From NCBI GenBank assembly GCA_013397935.1, contig VZRN01001308.1:454612-518611 (forward strand): DNA of 64,000 bases. The letters are read 5' to 3'. Within the stretch, counting starts at the first letter, position 1, and every line of letters begins with the position of its first letter. Below are positions 12,301-22,129 of this stretch, piece by piece. This DNA is from Dasyornis broadbenti (taxonomy: Eukaryota > Chordata > Aves > Passeriformes > Dasyornithidae). Position numbers and translations under genes: made by a program. The notes under the pieces were generated by a model. That model worked only from the letters and a program-made list of their open reading frames with translations. It was not told where the DNA came from and ran no database searches.

Positions 12301-15300
12301 GGAGGGCAGGAGGGGTCCTGCTGGGCCTGCTGCGACACCCACCTCCATGTGCTGGATCACCTTCTCTGTAAGGTTGGAAACAGCTGCATCAGCTGCCCTT
12401 GCTTGCCTGTGCTCTTGCCCCTGCAATGTTTCCAGACAGCTGCTCTCATTAAAGAGCAACAAGGCAGGGTACTGGCCTCATCTCCAGTGCACTGAGCATG
12501 GCTTTGTGCCATTCCGGTTATCAGGGGATGCTGGGGCAGAATGCCAGCCCAGGAACACAGTCAGCCCCAGGGCTATGGGGACCAAGAGCTGGGCATCAGC
12601 TCCATGTGCAGTATGTGTGTACAGCTGCCCCTTCTCTAGTCCAAGTACTGCTGCGTTTCCCCAGTGAGAAGCTCTGCTTGGGGTGAGGCAGCTGTGTCTC
12701 TTCTCCCATGACACCCAGAGTGCCTGCAGCAGAAGCTCAGGCTTCCCCAGCCCCTTGAGGGGGAAGCAGGGCTTTTGTCTCTTTCCCAGGTCTGTTTGTG
12801 ACTCATGAGCTGAGGCTATGTTTTCGTTTGTGGCTTTCTGTGCAGGATTGAGCTGTTGCTTCAGAGCCAGCGCCCCGAAGTGGAGGAGATGATCAGAGAG
12901 ATGGGAGTTGGGCAGGCAGCGGTGGAGCAGCTTGCGATCTACTGTGTCTCCCTCAAAAAGTAGGTGCTGCAGGCTTGGCCCAGCTGGCTGGTGCTGTCCT
13001 GGGGGTGCCCAGGGAGAATCCTCTGCTGAGCACTGACAGGCACAAGGGCTTTGCGGGGCTCTCACCACCTCTTTGGGCTTCCACTGGTTTTGACTGACAG
13101 ATCCTGGGACCTACTTTGGAGCCTGTCACACTGAGCTGTTCCTCTTGTCACTGTAGTGACATGTGTGTCACCATGGGAACTGTCTCCAGAGTTGTCAGTG
13201 CACCTATGAAGTGATGATGATTATTCCCTCCGCTTTCCTCTCACGCCCGGGGGAAAGCGAGCGGATGAGGCGCTCTGGCTTGTGCCCTCTGCAGCACTGC
13301 ACTGTGCAGCTGTGGCCTCTGGCAAAGCGAGCCTGCACTGCTGCCCTCCCCTACCTGGATATCCATCTGGTCCTGCTGGGGAAAAACACAGCGTTTTTTT
13401 GTGTCCATTCTGATGGCAGCTGAATAACTGCAGCTTTGCTACAAAGCTGTAACAAGGCAAGTGTCCCTGTGGTGTAATTTGGAATGAATGTGCATGGCCA
13501 GTACTGTGAATTCTCTGAAAAGTCACTTAAAGCAAACTTCCCTGTTTGCTGCCAGCATGGAGGCTGTGCTCTGTTGTCTCTTTCACTGGCAACTGAAATG
13601 TCTCTGGCTCTGGTTCCCAGTTTGCTGGTGGAATCAGGCATGGTATCCCATGCAGATTTTTTCTCTCCTATGGTGTAGTGGAATGTGTGACAGTGTTTTA
13701 GTACATTCATCTCTGTTCTTTGAAGGGCTTTGTGTCTCCTGGGTTTTCTCTGGTGGCTCTGCAGTCCAGAGCTTTAATTTAAGGGTCTTGGCTTGTCTCT
13801 GAGAAGTTCTGGCTCAACCATCTTACAATCAGCGTGACTCTTTGGGTCTCTTTGCAGGGAATATGAGAACTTGAAGGAGGCTCGGAAGATCGCTGGTGAG
13901 ATGACAGAGAAGCTGAAGAAGGAGCTGTTTTCTGTCAATAATAAGGTAAAGGGAGAAGTGTGAGTTGCCAGGGTGACATCTGGTCTGTAGATCCCTGTCC
14001 GTAACTGAGGCCCAAGGCCTCTGCAGTGACCCCCTCCCACACTGATCGATACGGGTGTGTGGAAGGGTGAGGCTGGGGTTTCTGGGTCAGGATGTGATGT
14101 AGCGAGCAAACAGTTCATGGGCTGTTGTCAGGAGGGCAGTCTCTGGGGACACCGCTGGGGCAGCATGTGCAGAGCCAGCCAGAGTTTGGCAGGGAGCCTG
14201 TGCTGGAAGGCAGCAGCACACAGGTGCTCTGCTGCTCCCACTGGGTTCTGGAAGTAGCAATTCCATCATCCGGCCACACTGCTGAGCACTCAGCTGCCAG
14301 CCCATCCTGCTGCAGAGCTGGGCCCCTAAGGAAGGTGGGAAAGGGTTTGGAGCCAGTAGCAACTGAGCAGGGCTTATCCCTGGCTTGGCACAGCCAGTCA
14401 CACCCAGCCTTGTGCCTACAACCAACTGAACTGGGCTCTCACATCATGCTGTGCCCAGGCAGGAGAGGTCCCCAAAACATAGTGAGGATGTGCAGGTGGC
14501 CCTGCACAGAGCCTGCCTGGGCTGGTCCTGAGCTGGTGCAGAGCTTGGGGATGCTGACGTGCCTCTGCTGCTGTGCTCCCTCTGCTCCAGGCCTGGCTGG
14601 GGTCTGTTAGCTCAGGTCAGGCAGGACTCACTTTGTTCTGGTAGCACATCCCTGTGAAAAGCGTGTGTGTGCAGCCTCATTCCCCAAGGCACAGGTTTTC
14701 CCTGGGGCATCCCTGTGTCTAAGCCAACAAAGGGAGAAGCTGTGGGTGGATTTGTCCTACTTTTGTTACTCAGCCATAGCTGTTGTCCCCTCAAATGGAG
14801 AGGGAAGTCTTCAAGTTGCTATGCTGTGCTCCCCAGAGGAGTTAACCCCTACACAAGGTGCCGCTGCTGGAGTTGGGCTGCTCCTGGCTGAATCAGAGCC
14901 AAGCTGTGATGGCAAGTGTGGGTCAGGAGGATGCGAGTCAGTGCACAGGGGTCTCCAGGCTTGGCTGACAGAGAGCTGACTGTTAACCACAGTCCGTGGG
15001 CTGGCCCAGACTCCCGGACCCACAAAAGTCTCTGATGTGGTAGCAGTCCACTTCCTGACCTCTGCTCCTGGCACGCTTCCCTGTTGAATCAGGCTCGTCC
15101 ATGTGCCAGCACTGCTGATGCACAGCCATCCTCCAGCCTGTGGTTTGTAATTCCTGTGCTCTGGTGTGTCCAAAGTCCTGCAGGAATTCAGAACACAGCC
15201 GCCAAGTGTTAGACCAGGGAAAAGCTGTTGCCGTCAGGCATAAATGCTGTGTACATGCTGTGCAAGCAGCCCTGGAGATCCCTCTGCAGGCAGCTTGTGG

Positions 15301-18300
15301 AATTGGGTTGGGAGTGGATTGCACTGATACAGGAGAGATTGGTCAGACTGACACAGGAAAATTGAGCTCTTAAACAGGGGGAATAGCATGTGGTGCAGAG
15401 CCCACTGCTCTCACAGGGCTCTGCAGTGCTCCTTACCCCAGGTGTTTTAACCCACACTCTGTTGTGTTCTGCAGCTGCAGAAAACGTCTTCAGATTTGGA
15501 GAAGACAAAGGAGGAGTTAAAAAGCACACAGAAAGATCTGAAGAATGCAGACAAGGAGATCTTGGTGAGAATATCATTCCTCATGGCCAGCTGCCAGTTA
15601 CTGCAGATCTGCAGCTGCAAAGCCAGGACTTAGGCTGTCTTTTGCTCAGTGACTAAGTTTCCCAGCCTACCTCTGAGGTCCACCTGATGCTGAATATGGA
15701 AAAGGGGCAAAGTATCTACTACTAAATCTTTCCTTATCTCTCTGTCTGCTTTCCCATTTTCCCTCCAGAGTTTGAAGAAGAAAATAGACATCCTGCAGGA
15801 TACTCTGAAGGTCCCATCTGTAACCAGGGAAACACTCAGTCGGCTTGTTTTTGAAAGGTTAGTGAGCTGCATCCAGGCCAGGGACGGAGGTGGCAGTTAA
15901 ACTGCCAGCTCTTGCTTCGGACCTATATGAGAAAGCAGAGATGTACTAGTCTGGCGGGTGTTGCAGAAGTAGGGCTATTTTGTTTCTTGTTGTGGCTGAC
16001 AAGATGAGGTTTGGTTTACATGGAAAAAGTGTGTGTCTCAGAGAGTTTGGTCAGGAGGGGGTGGAGGAACGGCCTGTGTTTTGAAAAAGTCTTTGTCACT
16101 GTGTCCTGCCAGGGAAACATCCCTAAAGCTGCTCTTCTTGTTGCTGTAGAGTTGGCCTTCTGATGAGTATGCTCCATACAGACTGATGTGTATGGGGATC
16201 AGAGATCTCAGCTAGGCAGAAAAATCTAGCCTGAAAAATGACATCTGCTTTTATCCAGCCTTTCTTGAAGAGCCTGTGCCATTACCCCAGTAAGAGCAAG
16301 CTGGGTTGTGTCCACAGAGCAACAGTGTGCCAGTGTGATTCCAGGGCTCTGGGTGCTGCTGCTTAATGCTCAGCACCCTCCATTTGAGGGGGAGCAGTAA
16401 TTTGGGACATTGAATTTAAACTCTAGGGTTCTGATTGCCCTTTCTTTGACACGTAAGCAGAACAGGGCTCTGCTCCTGGTCCCACTGCAGTCTGAGCACT
16501 CAATGTCGTGGGGTGCAGCTCTGCCTTCCCCAGGGTGGCAGGCAGTGGCCTGGTGACTGATGCTTTTCTCGGCCTTGCAGCCCTACTCCCGTGGAACTGC
16601 AGCATCCAAAGCTCCACCGCCCGGCCCACAGCGATGAGATCAATCTGGATGCTACTTTTGATGTGGACACCCCTGAACACCAGCCCTGCACGTCTCCCTT
16701 CGGCGCTGCAAAAAGGCAGAAGCTGGATAAAAAGCCGTGAGTTTTCCCTCCTCTTTCTGCTTCTAAAGGAGATCAAAGTCTTTCTGCTTTGGAAGTTGCT
16801 GTGTGAGATCAGATAGCTCTCCAGCTGCCTGATGGTGTGCTGCAAGCTTTGTCGTCATTTGCTTGGCCTTGTCTGTCCTTGCCAGCTCCACTTGAACAAT
16901 AAATCTCTGCTGATTTCCTCCTTGGGCTCCTTACAGGCCTCCCGTGGTAAATCTGGCGAAGAAAGTTCTGAAGGAAACAGTGGAGGTAAAGGACTAATCT
17001 TGATTTTTCTGTGTCGCCTCTTTGATTCTGCTGATAATAAGCTTGGGATAAAGAATCTGTTTTCTCCATTGTGGCCATAGACTGGCCCATCTACAGAACC
17101 AGTCTGTGCTTCAAAATGCTTTCCTTGATGGTCTCCTAGAAACAGTGTTGCTGCCTCAGGCCTCCTGGAACTGGGCAGGAGAGGGAGGGTGGGGATCCCT
17201 GTGCTTCTTGCTGATGATTCTGCCCCAGATGTGCTTCACAAACACCACCTGGAGCTGACCACAAGGGCTGTGGGGTCAGCTGAGGTGGCTCTTCTGCCAG
17301 CCTTGCTGGGGGCAGTGTCCTGTCTCCTGGGCACTGTTCCGCATAAGCCCCAATGGGAGGCTGGAAGCTGCTGGTTTTCAACCTGACATGTGGTATGGCA
17401 GTAACCATTACCTTAAATAGCTGTCTGTGTTATTAGTGCTGCCTGTATGTGGACTCCATTCAGCAGATTGTGCTGGTTAAAGGGCTTTTCTTGTTATTCT
17501 GTGGGACAGAATTGGACAGATGATCTGGAGGATGATGCTCTTAAAGGACTCTTGCCAGCATTCATCAGGAACTCTGTTCGCTCCAAGAAGCCATCTTCGG
17601 GCAGTTTGCTGGGTCACCACAAGAACATGGGCACTGTAAGTATGACTGTCCAGTTGGTGAGTGTGTCCAGAGCTGGCACTTGCCACCTCTGTCCTGAAGT
17701 GACCCTGCCAGAGGAAGTGACCAAGGCTTTTACCTTGCCACATAAATCTCAGAGCACAACCTGGCTACTTCCCAGTCCTGCAGAGCTCCAGGGATGACAG
17801 ATGCTCATTCCTTTCCTGGCAGCAGACTAAGTGGCTCTCAGTGTCCTATTCCTCCACCTCCTTGGAGCTTAGGATATTCTCTTTATATTCCTCAGTCTCC
17901 GTGACAAAATCCTAAGCCTTGTTCAGCTTGTCTTAAAAAGTGCCCAAGATTCCCAAACTTTATTAATACTCATGAGTCTTTTTCCAAAAGTGAGGGCTTA
18001 GTGCAAGTGCTGAGTATTTCCGGGTGCCTTTAACCCCTCTCCAGAAGCTATGGTTTGCAAGACTCCCCCTTCCTCATAACCATCATGAGGAGAGGTAGTC
18101 AAGGCTCTGTGGTGCTGCTCCAGGCTCATTTGTTTCTCTCTTCTAGGTGAGGACGGGGTACGATGGCATGGGAGGCAGGACGAAGTTCATACAACCAGTA
18201 TCCTTTCCTGCAGCTTATGTGGCAGTACTGCTGCTGTGGGCACCTCATTTCTGTTCTTCCTCTTTGGTCTCAGAGAACTAAACATGGACTTGGGATCCTT

Positions 18301-19206
18301 AAGGAATGATCTGATTTCTCTCTGAACAAATCTGAACTCAGCAAAGGCATCAAGGACCTGAACTTGCTGAGAGCACTTGTGGCTGGTTCTGCCTGTGCCC
18401 TTGAGATCTTAGAGAAGCAGTGTAGCACAGCCTCTTCCTGGCTGTGTGCAGCCAGAGCCCTCATTGCTGTGGGATGCTGCTGCTCCGCTATGGTGAGGAG
18501 TGGCTGGGCTGAGCTCACCCCGTGGGTGTGGAGCTGCTCCTGCCTTGGGATTGCTCTGCCGTGGGAGGCTGCATACTCTGGCTGCTCTGCCTTTACCTGC
18601 ACAGTGTCCTGGCTCAGGAGGTCTTGCAGCTTGAATAGATAAACTGTTAAAATGCTGTTTTATGTGCTAGGGGATGGCGTTCAATCATTGAATCATTAAG
18701 ACCGGAAAAGATCTGAGTCAAGCCATTAACCCAACGTTACCAAGCCCACCACTAGCTACTACATCTGCATGTTTTTTGAACACTTCCAACGACTTCCACC
18801 AGTTCCCTGGGCAGCCTGTTGCAATGCTTGACCACCTGTTTAGTTCCTAATATCCAGTCCAAACCTCCACTGAACGGGGAGATGTTCCCTGACTTGTGGG
18901 ACAGGAGTGTGTCCGAGCTCTGCCACTGTGAGAAGGTAGCAAAGCCCATCCTGTCCTGCAGGGAGCTTTTCCTTGGATGCAGATACATGGCTGGGTCCCA
19001 GGTCTATGGTTCAGGCTGGACTGCAGCAAGTTTTGGATCACCTGTGTTTCCAGGGCACTGATCTGTGCTTTCCTTGACAATTTTACCTCCAGACAAACCT
19101 GGCAGAAATCCGTCCATTAGCAGTGAGGAGCAAGAAGAAGGTGTCCAGACCAACTGCATCTTCTTCCAGCAGCAGCCAGGCCAGACTGGACACTTTCCTG
19201 CAGTGA
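301..19206 (+). CDS. TRAIP: TRAIP, RING-type E3 ubiquitin ligase, complete, 15 exons
   Basis: The joined exons 301-398, 1570-1627, 2865-2948, 6833-6872, 9424-9551, 12146-12240, 12846-12959, 13858-13945, 15475-15564, 15769-15857, 16581-16736, 16937-16985, 17510-17635, 18147-18197 and 19093-19206 total 1380 nt, 459 residues plus stop. All introns are GT..AG and all phases fit. The human protein is 469 residues. The N-terminal RING has zinc ligands C7, C10, C25, H27, H30, C33, C46 and C49. A long coiled coil follows (about 80-285), then a low-complexity basic region, and a C-terminal PCNA-binding box QARLDTFL (451-458). In the nucleus TRAIP ubiquitylates the CMG helicase when forks converge or cells enter mitosis, and it acts at interstrand crosslinks; it was first found as a TRAF-binding protein. 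The start has a good context (CCGCC before ATG) and matches the family N-terminus. No frameshift or premature stop was seen. Confidence 0.97.
540..682 (+). mobile_element. CR1 LINE 3' fragment, sense
   Basis: Contains the CR1 3' signature: GGAGGTGTTTAAAGAACG, then GGATGTGGCACTTGACA, GTGGTGATCGGTCA, TTTTCCGACC, and the terminal GATTCTGTGATTCTG repeat. It is 5'-truncated, as is normal for CR1. It lies in TRAIP intron 1. Confidence 0.93.
1570..1627 (+). CDS. TRAIP: TRAIP exon 2: second half of RING
   Basis: Completes Cys33 and encodes residues up to 52, including the last zinc pair C46-P-Q-C49. The acceptor is TTTCCCAG and the donor GTAAAG. The segment CLIQWFDTAPSRTCPQCRIQ is very close to the human protein. 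Confidence 0.97.
2865..2948 (+). CDS. TRAIP: TRAIP exon 3
   Basis: Encodes residues 53-80, in phase 0 at both ends. It begins with VSKRHIINKLFFD, the conserved stretch just after the RING. The acceptor is TGTTTAG and the donor GTAACT. Confidence 0.96.
2949..6832 (+). other. TRAIP: TRAIP intron 3, the longest (3884 nt)
   Basis: I see no exon or full repeat here. There is an A-tract near 4595-4608 and an AT-rich run of short TA/GATA-like repeats at about 6010-6038. AATAAA at about 3823 lies inside the intron and is not the gene's end. Confidence 0.8.
6833..6872 (+). CDS. TRAIP: TRAIP exon 4, 40-nt micro-exon
   Basis: Encodes residues 81-93 (NELDKVKAQLSLK) plus one base of residue 94, the start of the coiled coil. 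It lies after the longest TRAIP intron (3884 nt). The acceptor is GTTTCAG and the donor GTGAGT. It is easily missed by gene finders because it is so short. Confidence 0.94.
6873..12145 (+). other. TRAIP: TRAIP introns 4 and 5
   Basis: Intron 4 (6873-9423) includes a short GCTCT-type repeat near 8064-8085 and a long pyrimidine tract before exon 5. Intron 5 (9552-12145) has a T-tract at about 9673-9682. I recognise nothing else. Confidence 0.8.
9424..9551 (+). CDS. TRAIP: TRAIP exon 5, coiled coil
   Basis: Encodes residues 94-136 of the coiled coil, including the conserved LRDTLDVRNATIESLQ and EMLCSSLK. A strong pyrimidine tract precedes the acceptor CCAG; the donor is GTACAC. Confidence 0.96.
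12146..12240 (+). CDS. TRAIP: TRAIP exon 6, coiled coil
   Basis: Encodes residues 137-167 and two bases of 168 (KQMKFLEQQQ onward), a highly charged helix. The acceptor is CCCTGCAG and the donor GTGAGA. Confidence 0.96.
12846..12959 (+). CDS. TRAIP: TRAIP exon 7, most conserved part of coiled coil
   Basis: Encodes residues 168-205 and two bases of 206. It contains IELLLQSQRPEVEEMI and the segment ending YCVSLKK, nearly identical to human. The donor GTAGGT lies one base before the apparent stop TAG when the frame is read on, so the ORF seems to end there but the splice keeps it open. Confidence 0.96.
13858..13945 (+). CDS. TRAIP: TRAIP exon 8, coiled coil
   Basis: Encodes the rest of Lys206 and residues to 235 (EYENLKEARKIAGEMTEKLK and on). 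The acceptor is TTTGCAG and the donor GTAAAG. Confidence 0.96.
15475..15564 (+). CDS. TRAIP: TRAIP exon 9, coiled coil
   Basis: Encodes residues 236-265 (LQKTSSDLEKTKEELKSTQK and on), phase 0 at both ends. A second CAG six bases later could act as an alternative acceptor, but starting at CTGCAG keeps the LQ pair found in other TRAIP proteins. Confidence 0.93.
15769..15857 (+). CDS. TRAIP: TRAIP exon 10, end of coiled coil
   Basis: Encodes residues 266-294 and two bases of 295 (SLKKKIDILQDTLKVP and on). It follows a short 204-nt intron. The acceptor is CCTCCAG and the donor GTTAGT. Confidence 0.95.
16581..16736 (+). CDS. TRAIP: TRAIP exon 11, linker with conserved NLDATFDVDTP
   Basis: Encodes residues 295-346 and two bases of 347. 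The conserved core is INLDATFDVDTP; the rest is divergent linker, with a basic cluster KRQKLDKK near its end that could be a nuclear localisation signal. The acceptor is CTTGCAG and the donor GTGAGT. Confidence 0.94.
16937..16985 (+). CDS. TRAIP: TRAIP exon 12, short linker exon
   Basis: A 49-nt exon encoding residues 347-363 (PPVVNLAKKVLKETVE). It fits the phases on both sides (CC|G in, phase 0 out), with acceptor TTACAG and donor GTAAAG. Its sequence is only weakly like human, so the call rests partly on phase and splice sites. Confidence 0.82.
17510..17635 (+). CDS. TRAIP: TRAIP exon 13
   Basis: Encodes residues 364-405, phase 0 at both ends. The conserved feature is LPAFIRNSV, matching the human FPIFVRNAI motif. 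The acceptor is GGACAG and the donor GTAAGT. Confidence 0.93.
18147..18197 (+). CDS. TRAIP: TRAIP exon 14, VRTGYDGMGGRTKFIQP motif
   Basis: A 51-nt exon encoding residues 406-422. VRTGYDGMGGRTKFIQP is almost the same as in human TRAIP. The acceptor is TTCTAG. The donor GTATCC is weak by consensus. Confidence 0.95.
18681..18878 (-). mobile_element. CR1 LINE fragment, antisense
   Basis: Reads as the reverse complement of the CR1 3' end: GAATCATTAAGACCGGAAAA, then CCATTAACCCAACG, ACCAGTTCCCTGGGCAGCC, CAATGCTTGACCACC and TAATATCCAGTCCAAACCTC. It lies in TRAIP intron 14. Confidence 0.9.
19093..19206 (+). CDS. TRAIP: TRAIP exon 15: last exon with PCNA-binding box and stop
   Basis: Encodes residues 423-459 and TGA. 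It holds IRPLAVRSKKKV, a serine-rich stretch, then QARLDTFLQ. Q451-x-x-L454-x-x-F457-L458 follows the PIP-box pattern. The human protein ends FLWS, so this one is one residue shorter and lacks the tryptophan. The acceptor is CCTCCAG. Confidence 0.95.
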   Translation, partial: TNLAEIRPLAVRSKKKVSRPTASSSSSSQARLDTFLQ

Positions 19207-19529
19207 GAGCCCCTGGCTTCCTGGGAGAGGCTTGAAAGAGGCTGCAGGGCAGAGCACACTTGTCCAGAGCTTGGCACAAGGCAGTGTGCAGCCACCACTG
19301 CCTGGGGTATGGTTTGCAAAGCACTGATGCTGCCTTGTGGTGAGATGAGCTGCCCTGTGGAGATCCTGGCCTTGCAGCACAGCAACAGGAGACCAAGCCT
19401 CTGGCTAATGCCAGGACTGAGTTACCCTCCTTGTTTTACCACTCCTTCCTCCCTCTTTCAGGCAGAAATATCAGGGTTTTCTTGCCTTCTGGCCTCCTCA
19501 GAGTTCTGCAGTCACTGCTGCTTTGGGGT

Positions 19530-19559
19530 CTCTGACACCAGGTGGAACTGGTGTCAGAG
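19530..19559 (+). other. Perfect 12-bp hairpin in TRAIP 3' UTR
   Basis: CTCTGACACCAG (19530-19541) is the exact reverse complement of CTGGTGTCAGAG (19548-19559). The loop is the six bases GTGGAA. A G-U pair could add one step at the base. In RNA this would be a stable stem-loop. Confidence 0.85.
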
Positions 19560-19757
19560 GGGAACTGCACTTCTTGGATGCAGCCACAAGCAGCAGGTGT
19601 TGGAAGGGTGCCTGGGATGTCAGCCTGGAGAGCAGCAGGGAGAAGGGACCTGGACCAGCTCCATGCCTGGTGTAAGTAGTTCCAAGGAAGTTGACTGGAG
19701 GAAGAAGTGCGTAGAGCAGCCTGTGTGGCTGTGGAGTGTCTATATATTCATCATCAA

Positions 19758-19763
19758 ATTAAA
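19758..19763 (+). terminator. TRAIP: ATTAAA polyadenylation signal, TRAIP (proximal)
   Basis: ATTAAA lies 552 bases after the TRAIP stop. It is the most common variant of AATAAA. Confidence 0.5.
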
Positions 19764-20334
19764 CACTTTCCCTCAACCATAGGCTTGGAGAGAGGGCTGG
19801 GGTGACCCACAGGTGGGCTTAGGGGCTCTGTTGCCCTGCCCTGTTTTGGGCCATGAAGTCCACAGTGATCTTGCAGGCTTGGCACTGAAACTGCTGGCTG
19901 GGAAAGAAAGTGTTGGGGTGAGCCCCTGCTCCACTTGGAAGCAGAGATAGGTGTGCTGGTGTGACCTCTGTGCTTGGCAGGTGTTGATGTGAAACTTGTT
20001 TATTAATTTTCTTTTTTTAATAAGATTGTATTTTTTGTTATTTTGTAACTGTTCTGCCTCGTGATCAGAGGGTTTGAAATGGCCTGGAGAAGTGCTGAAG
20101 AATGGCTCCCCTTTAGGGAAGAGGGAGACTGGTGGGGCTGAACCTGTCTGGGGTTCTTCAGCTTGGAGCCCTGGAACAGGAGTTCCATGAAGCGGGGCTG
20201 TCCATGCTGCAAGGAACAGATATGGTGAGGCACCTGATAAAGCACTCTGCTGTACAAATCTGACATTTCCTATTTCCAGATGCTTCAGGCTGGAATCTGT
20301 AGTAGCTGGACTGGCTAAAAATATGTTTTTAGGG

Positions 20335-20340
20335 AATAAA
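20335..20340 (+). terminator. TRAIP: AATAAA polyadenylation signal, TRAIP (distal)
   Basis: A canonical AATAAA 1.1 kb after the TRAIP stop, followed within 30 bases by a GT-rich stretch (TGTTGTGCACACTTGTT), as expected for a downstream element. Confidence 0.55.
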
Positions 20341-20360
20341 ATATACTGTTGTGCACACTT

Positions 20361-21539
20361 GTTCAGAAGCCAGTTATGTTAACATTTTCCACCCTATTGC
20401 AGCTCAGGGTGGAGGTCTGAGCTTGGGTGATGAATGTAGGGTGATGGATGTGCTCAACCCTTCAGGAACCTTTGGAGTGCCAGCCCTCGGGAGACAGGTC
20501 TCTTGTGCAGGGAAGGGCTGTGGTGGGGTGAAGCCATGGCGAAAGTGATGCCCAGCCGCAGGGAAATGAACAAGGCAAATTGCTGCAGAGCGTGAGCTGT
20601 GTCTCACCTGCATCACCTGAGGCTGACTGCAGAATTAAGTGAAATGGGGGGAGTTTGGAGGAGTGGGGAGAGGGTTCAGAGGGCTGGAAAAAAAAGCTTG
20701 GGGGGAAGGGAGTGGGGACTTAAGCGAAGTAAATTCTGTGGAGAAGAAGCCTGGGAGAGGGTCTGCAGAGAGCCAGCTGTGTGCTGTCCTTGTCCCTTCA
20801 AGGTAGGTACTAAGTGTATGTAAAATGTGAGACTTGCTCTGGATCTCTCCAGTCCAGGAAGACCCTTTTGAGAAGCAGCAGTTGGAAGTTTGGGTGTGTG
20901 GCTGGTGGCGGACATGGGCTTCCATGTTGGGGTGCTGGAGAGGTGGTGCTGTGTCTGCCCCTAAAGGGAGAGCAGATCCCAGCCTGCAGTGGAGGGATTG
21001 AGAAGGGTTTATGGGGCTGTGTTTTGACATGATGGCAAGTTTAAGCCGAGGTTTGAGCACCTTGACTTGGCACCACCTTTTTGGGTACTGCTGCTGGGTT
21101 TAAGTTGCATGTTTAGAATCTCCTATGTTTGGGGGATTCATCAACTCAGGAAAAAATGCAAACAAAACAAGCTTTTTTGTGTGTATTCTGGCCACCTGCT
21201 CAGTCCTGGCCCCTTTCATCCACTCCTGCACTCTTACTTACCGTGGACTTGTTGTTTCTGGTGGTTTTGTTCTGGTTTATTGCACACGTCTGTTGCCCCT
21301 GCCCAGCTCTGAAGCTGTTTTGTTCTCTTATTCAGTGCTTTCAGTTCCTCCAAAGCTCTCTTCCTCCTATATTACACCTTTTGTACCCTACACCTGCCTC
21401 TCGGGGGACAGCAGTGACCTCTAGTGCTAGCATCCCCTTTCCCGGACTCCGGGCTACAGAAGGTGTAGGGAAGGGACTGGGGTCCTTTTTTCCTGAGGCA
21501 GATTGGAGCCGGTTTCTATTTCGGTGCGCTCCGAGGTGA
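20361..21539. other. Intergenic stretch, nothing recognised
   Basis: Between the distal TRAIP signal and the CpG-rich block I see a G-rich run at about 20640-20720 but no exon, repeat family or promoter pattern that I can support. Confidence 0.6.
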
Positions 21540-21870
21540 GGCTGAACCCAGTTTCCCGTTTATTTTAGGATTTAGCGCGTGTATGTTGACTCAGAGCCCA
21601 TAAAAAGCAGCCGCCAGCACTGCCCGGGCTGTGCTGGATCTCGGTTCCAGCGGGGCTGGCGCTCCCTGGACACTTCTCGGTGCCCGCTGGGCTGCCCCCG
21701 GGGCGCTCCCGGTCCGCGGGCGCCGCAGGGTGGCAGCAGGGGACCGGCGGTGGCAGCGCGTCCCCTCCGCCCACGGCTCCGGCCATCGTTCATTACCGCC
21801 CCTCATTAATGGCAGGAGGCGGAAGGGAGCCGGGGCGGTGCTGGGCGCGCTCCCACAGACACCACTGCTC
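21540..21870. promoter_or_regulatory. CpG-rich block with AP-1 site and TATA-like box
   Basis: CpG and GC content rise sharply here. TGACTCA (AP-1) is at 21587-21593 and ATAAAAAG at 21600-21607, followed by about 250 bases of CpG-rich DNA. The order AP-1, TATA-like box, CpG-rich DNA suggests a + strand promoter with a start near 21630. It could be an upstream BSN start or an independent transcript. No ORF here looks real. Confidence 0.45.
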
Positions 21871-21872
21871 TC

Positions 21873-22129
21873 TGACGTCAGGGGCAGGCTCTGACCTCAT
21901 ACACAGAGAACGTGACCATTGGCTGAGCGCTGCGTGACCTCATGGGGAGAGGGTGATGGTTGGCTGAGCCTGGAGCTTAAGGAGAGCATGTGAGCCCATT
22001 GGTTTGGCCCTGTGCGTGCTGTCATAGAAGAGCAGTGGTGGTCACTGGCTGGCCTCTGGGTGGCTGTGGGAGGAACTGGGTGCTTACGAGTTACAGAGAG
22101 CCCGTGGCCTTACAGGGAAGGGTGTGCTC
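21873..22129. repeat. Degenerate left part of the CRE/CCAAT array
   Basis: Begins with a perfect CRE, TGACGTCA (21873-21880), then TGACCTCA (21892-21899). ATTGG-type motifs follow at 21918, 21959 (GTTGG), 21998 and 22044 (ACTGG), spaced 41, 39 and 46 bp. Another TGACCTCA lies at 21935. The next motif is 86 bp on, so this part is decayed compared with the right part. Confidence 0.65.

Larger units (their letters stand above)
12241..19092 (+). other. TRAIP: TRAIP introns 6 to 14
   Basis: These nine introns are short: 605, 898, 1529, 204, 723, 200, 524, 511 and 895 nt. Only intron 14 holds a recognisable mobile element (an antisense CR1). The introns show no other feature I can support. Confidence 0.8.
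19207..19785 (+). other. TRAIP: TRAIP 3' UTR (proximal polyadenylation)
   Basis: Runs from the stop codon to about 20 bases after ATTAAA at 19758-19763. The alternative end is about 20360, after AATAAA at 20335-20340. Which one is used cannot be told from the sequence. Confidence 0.6.
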
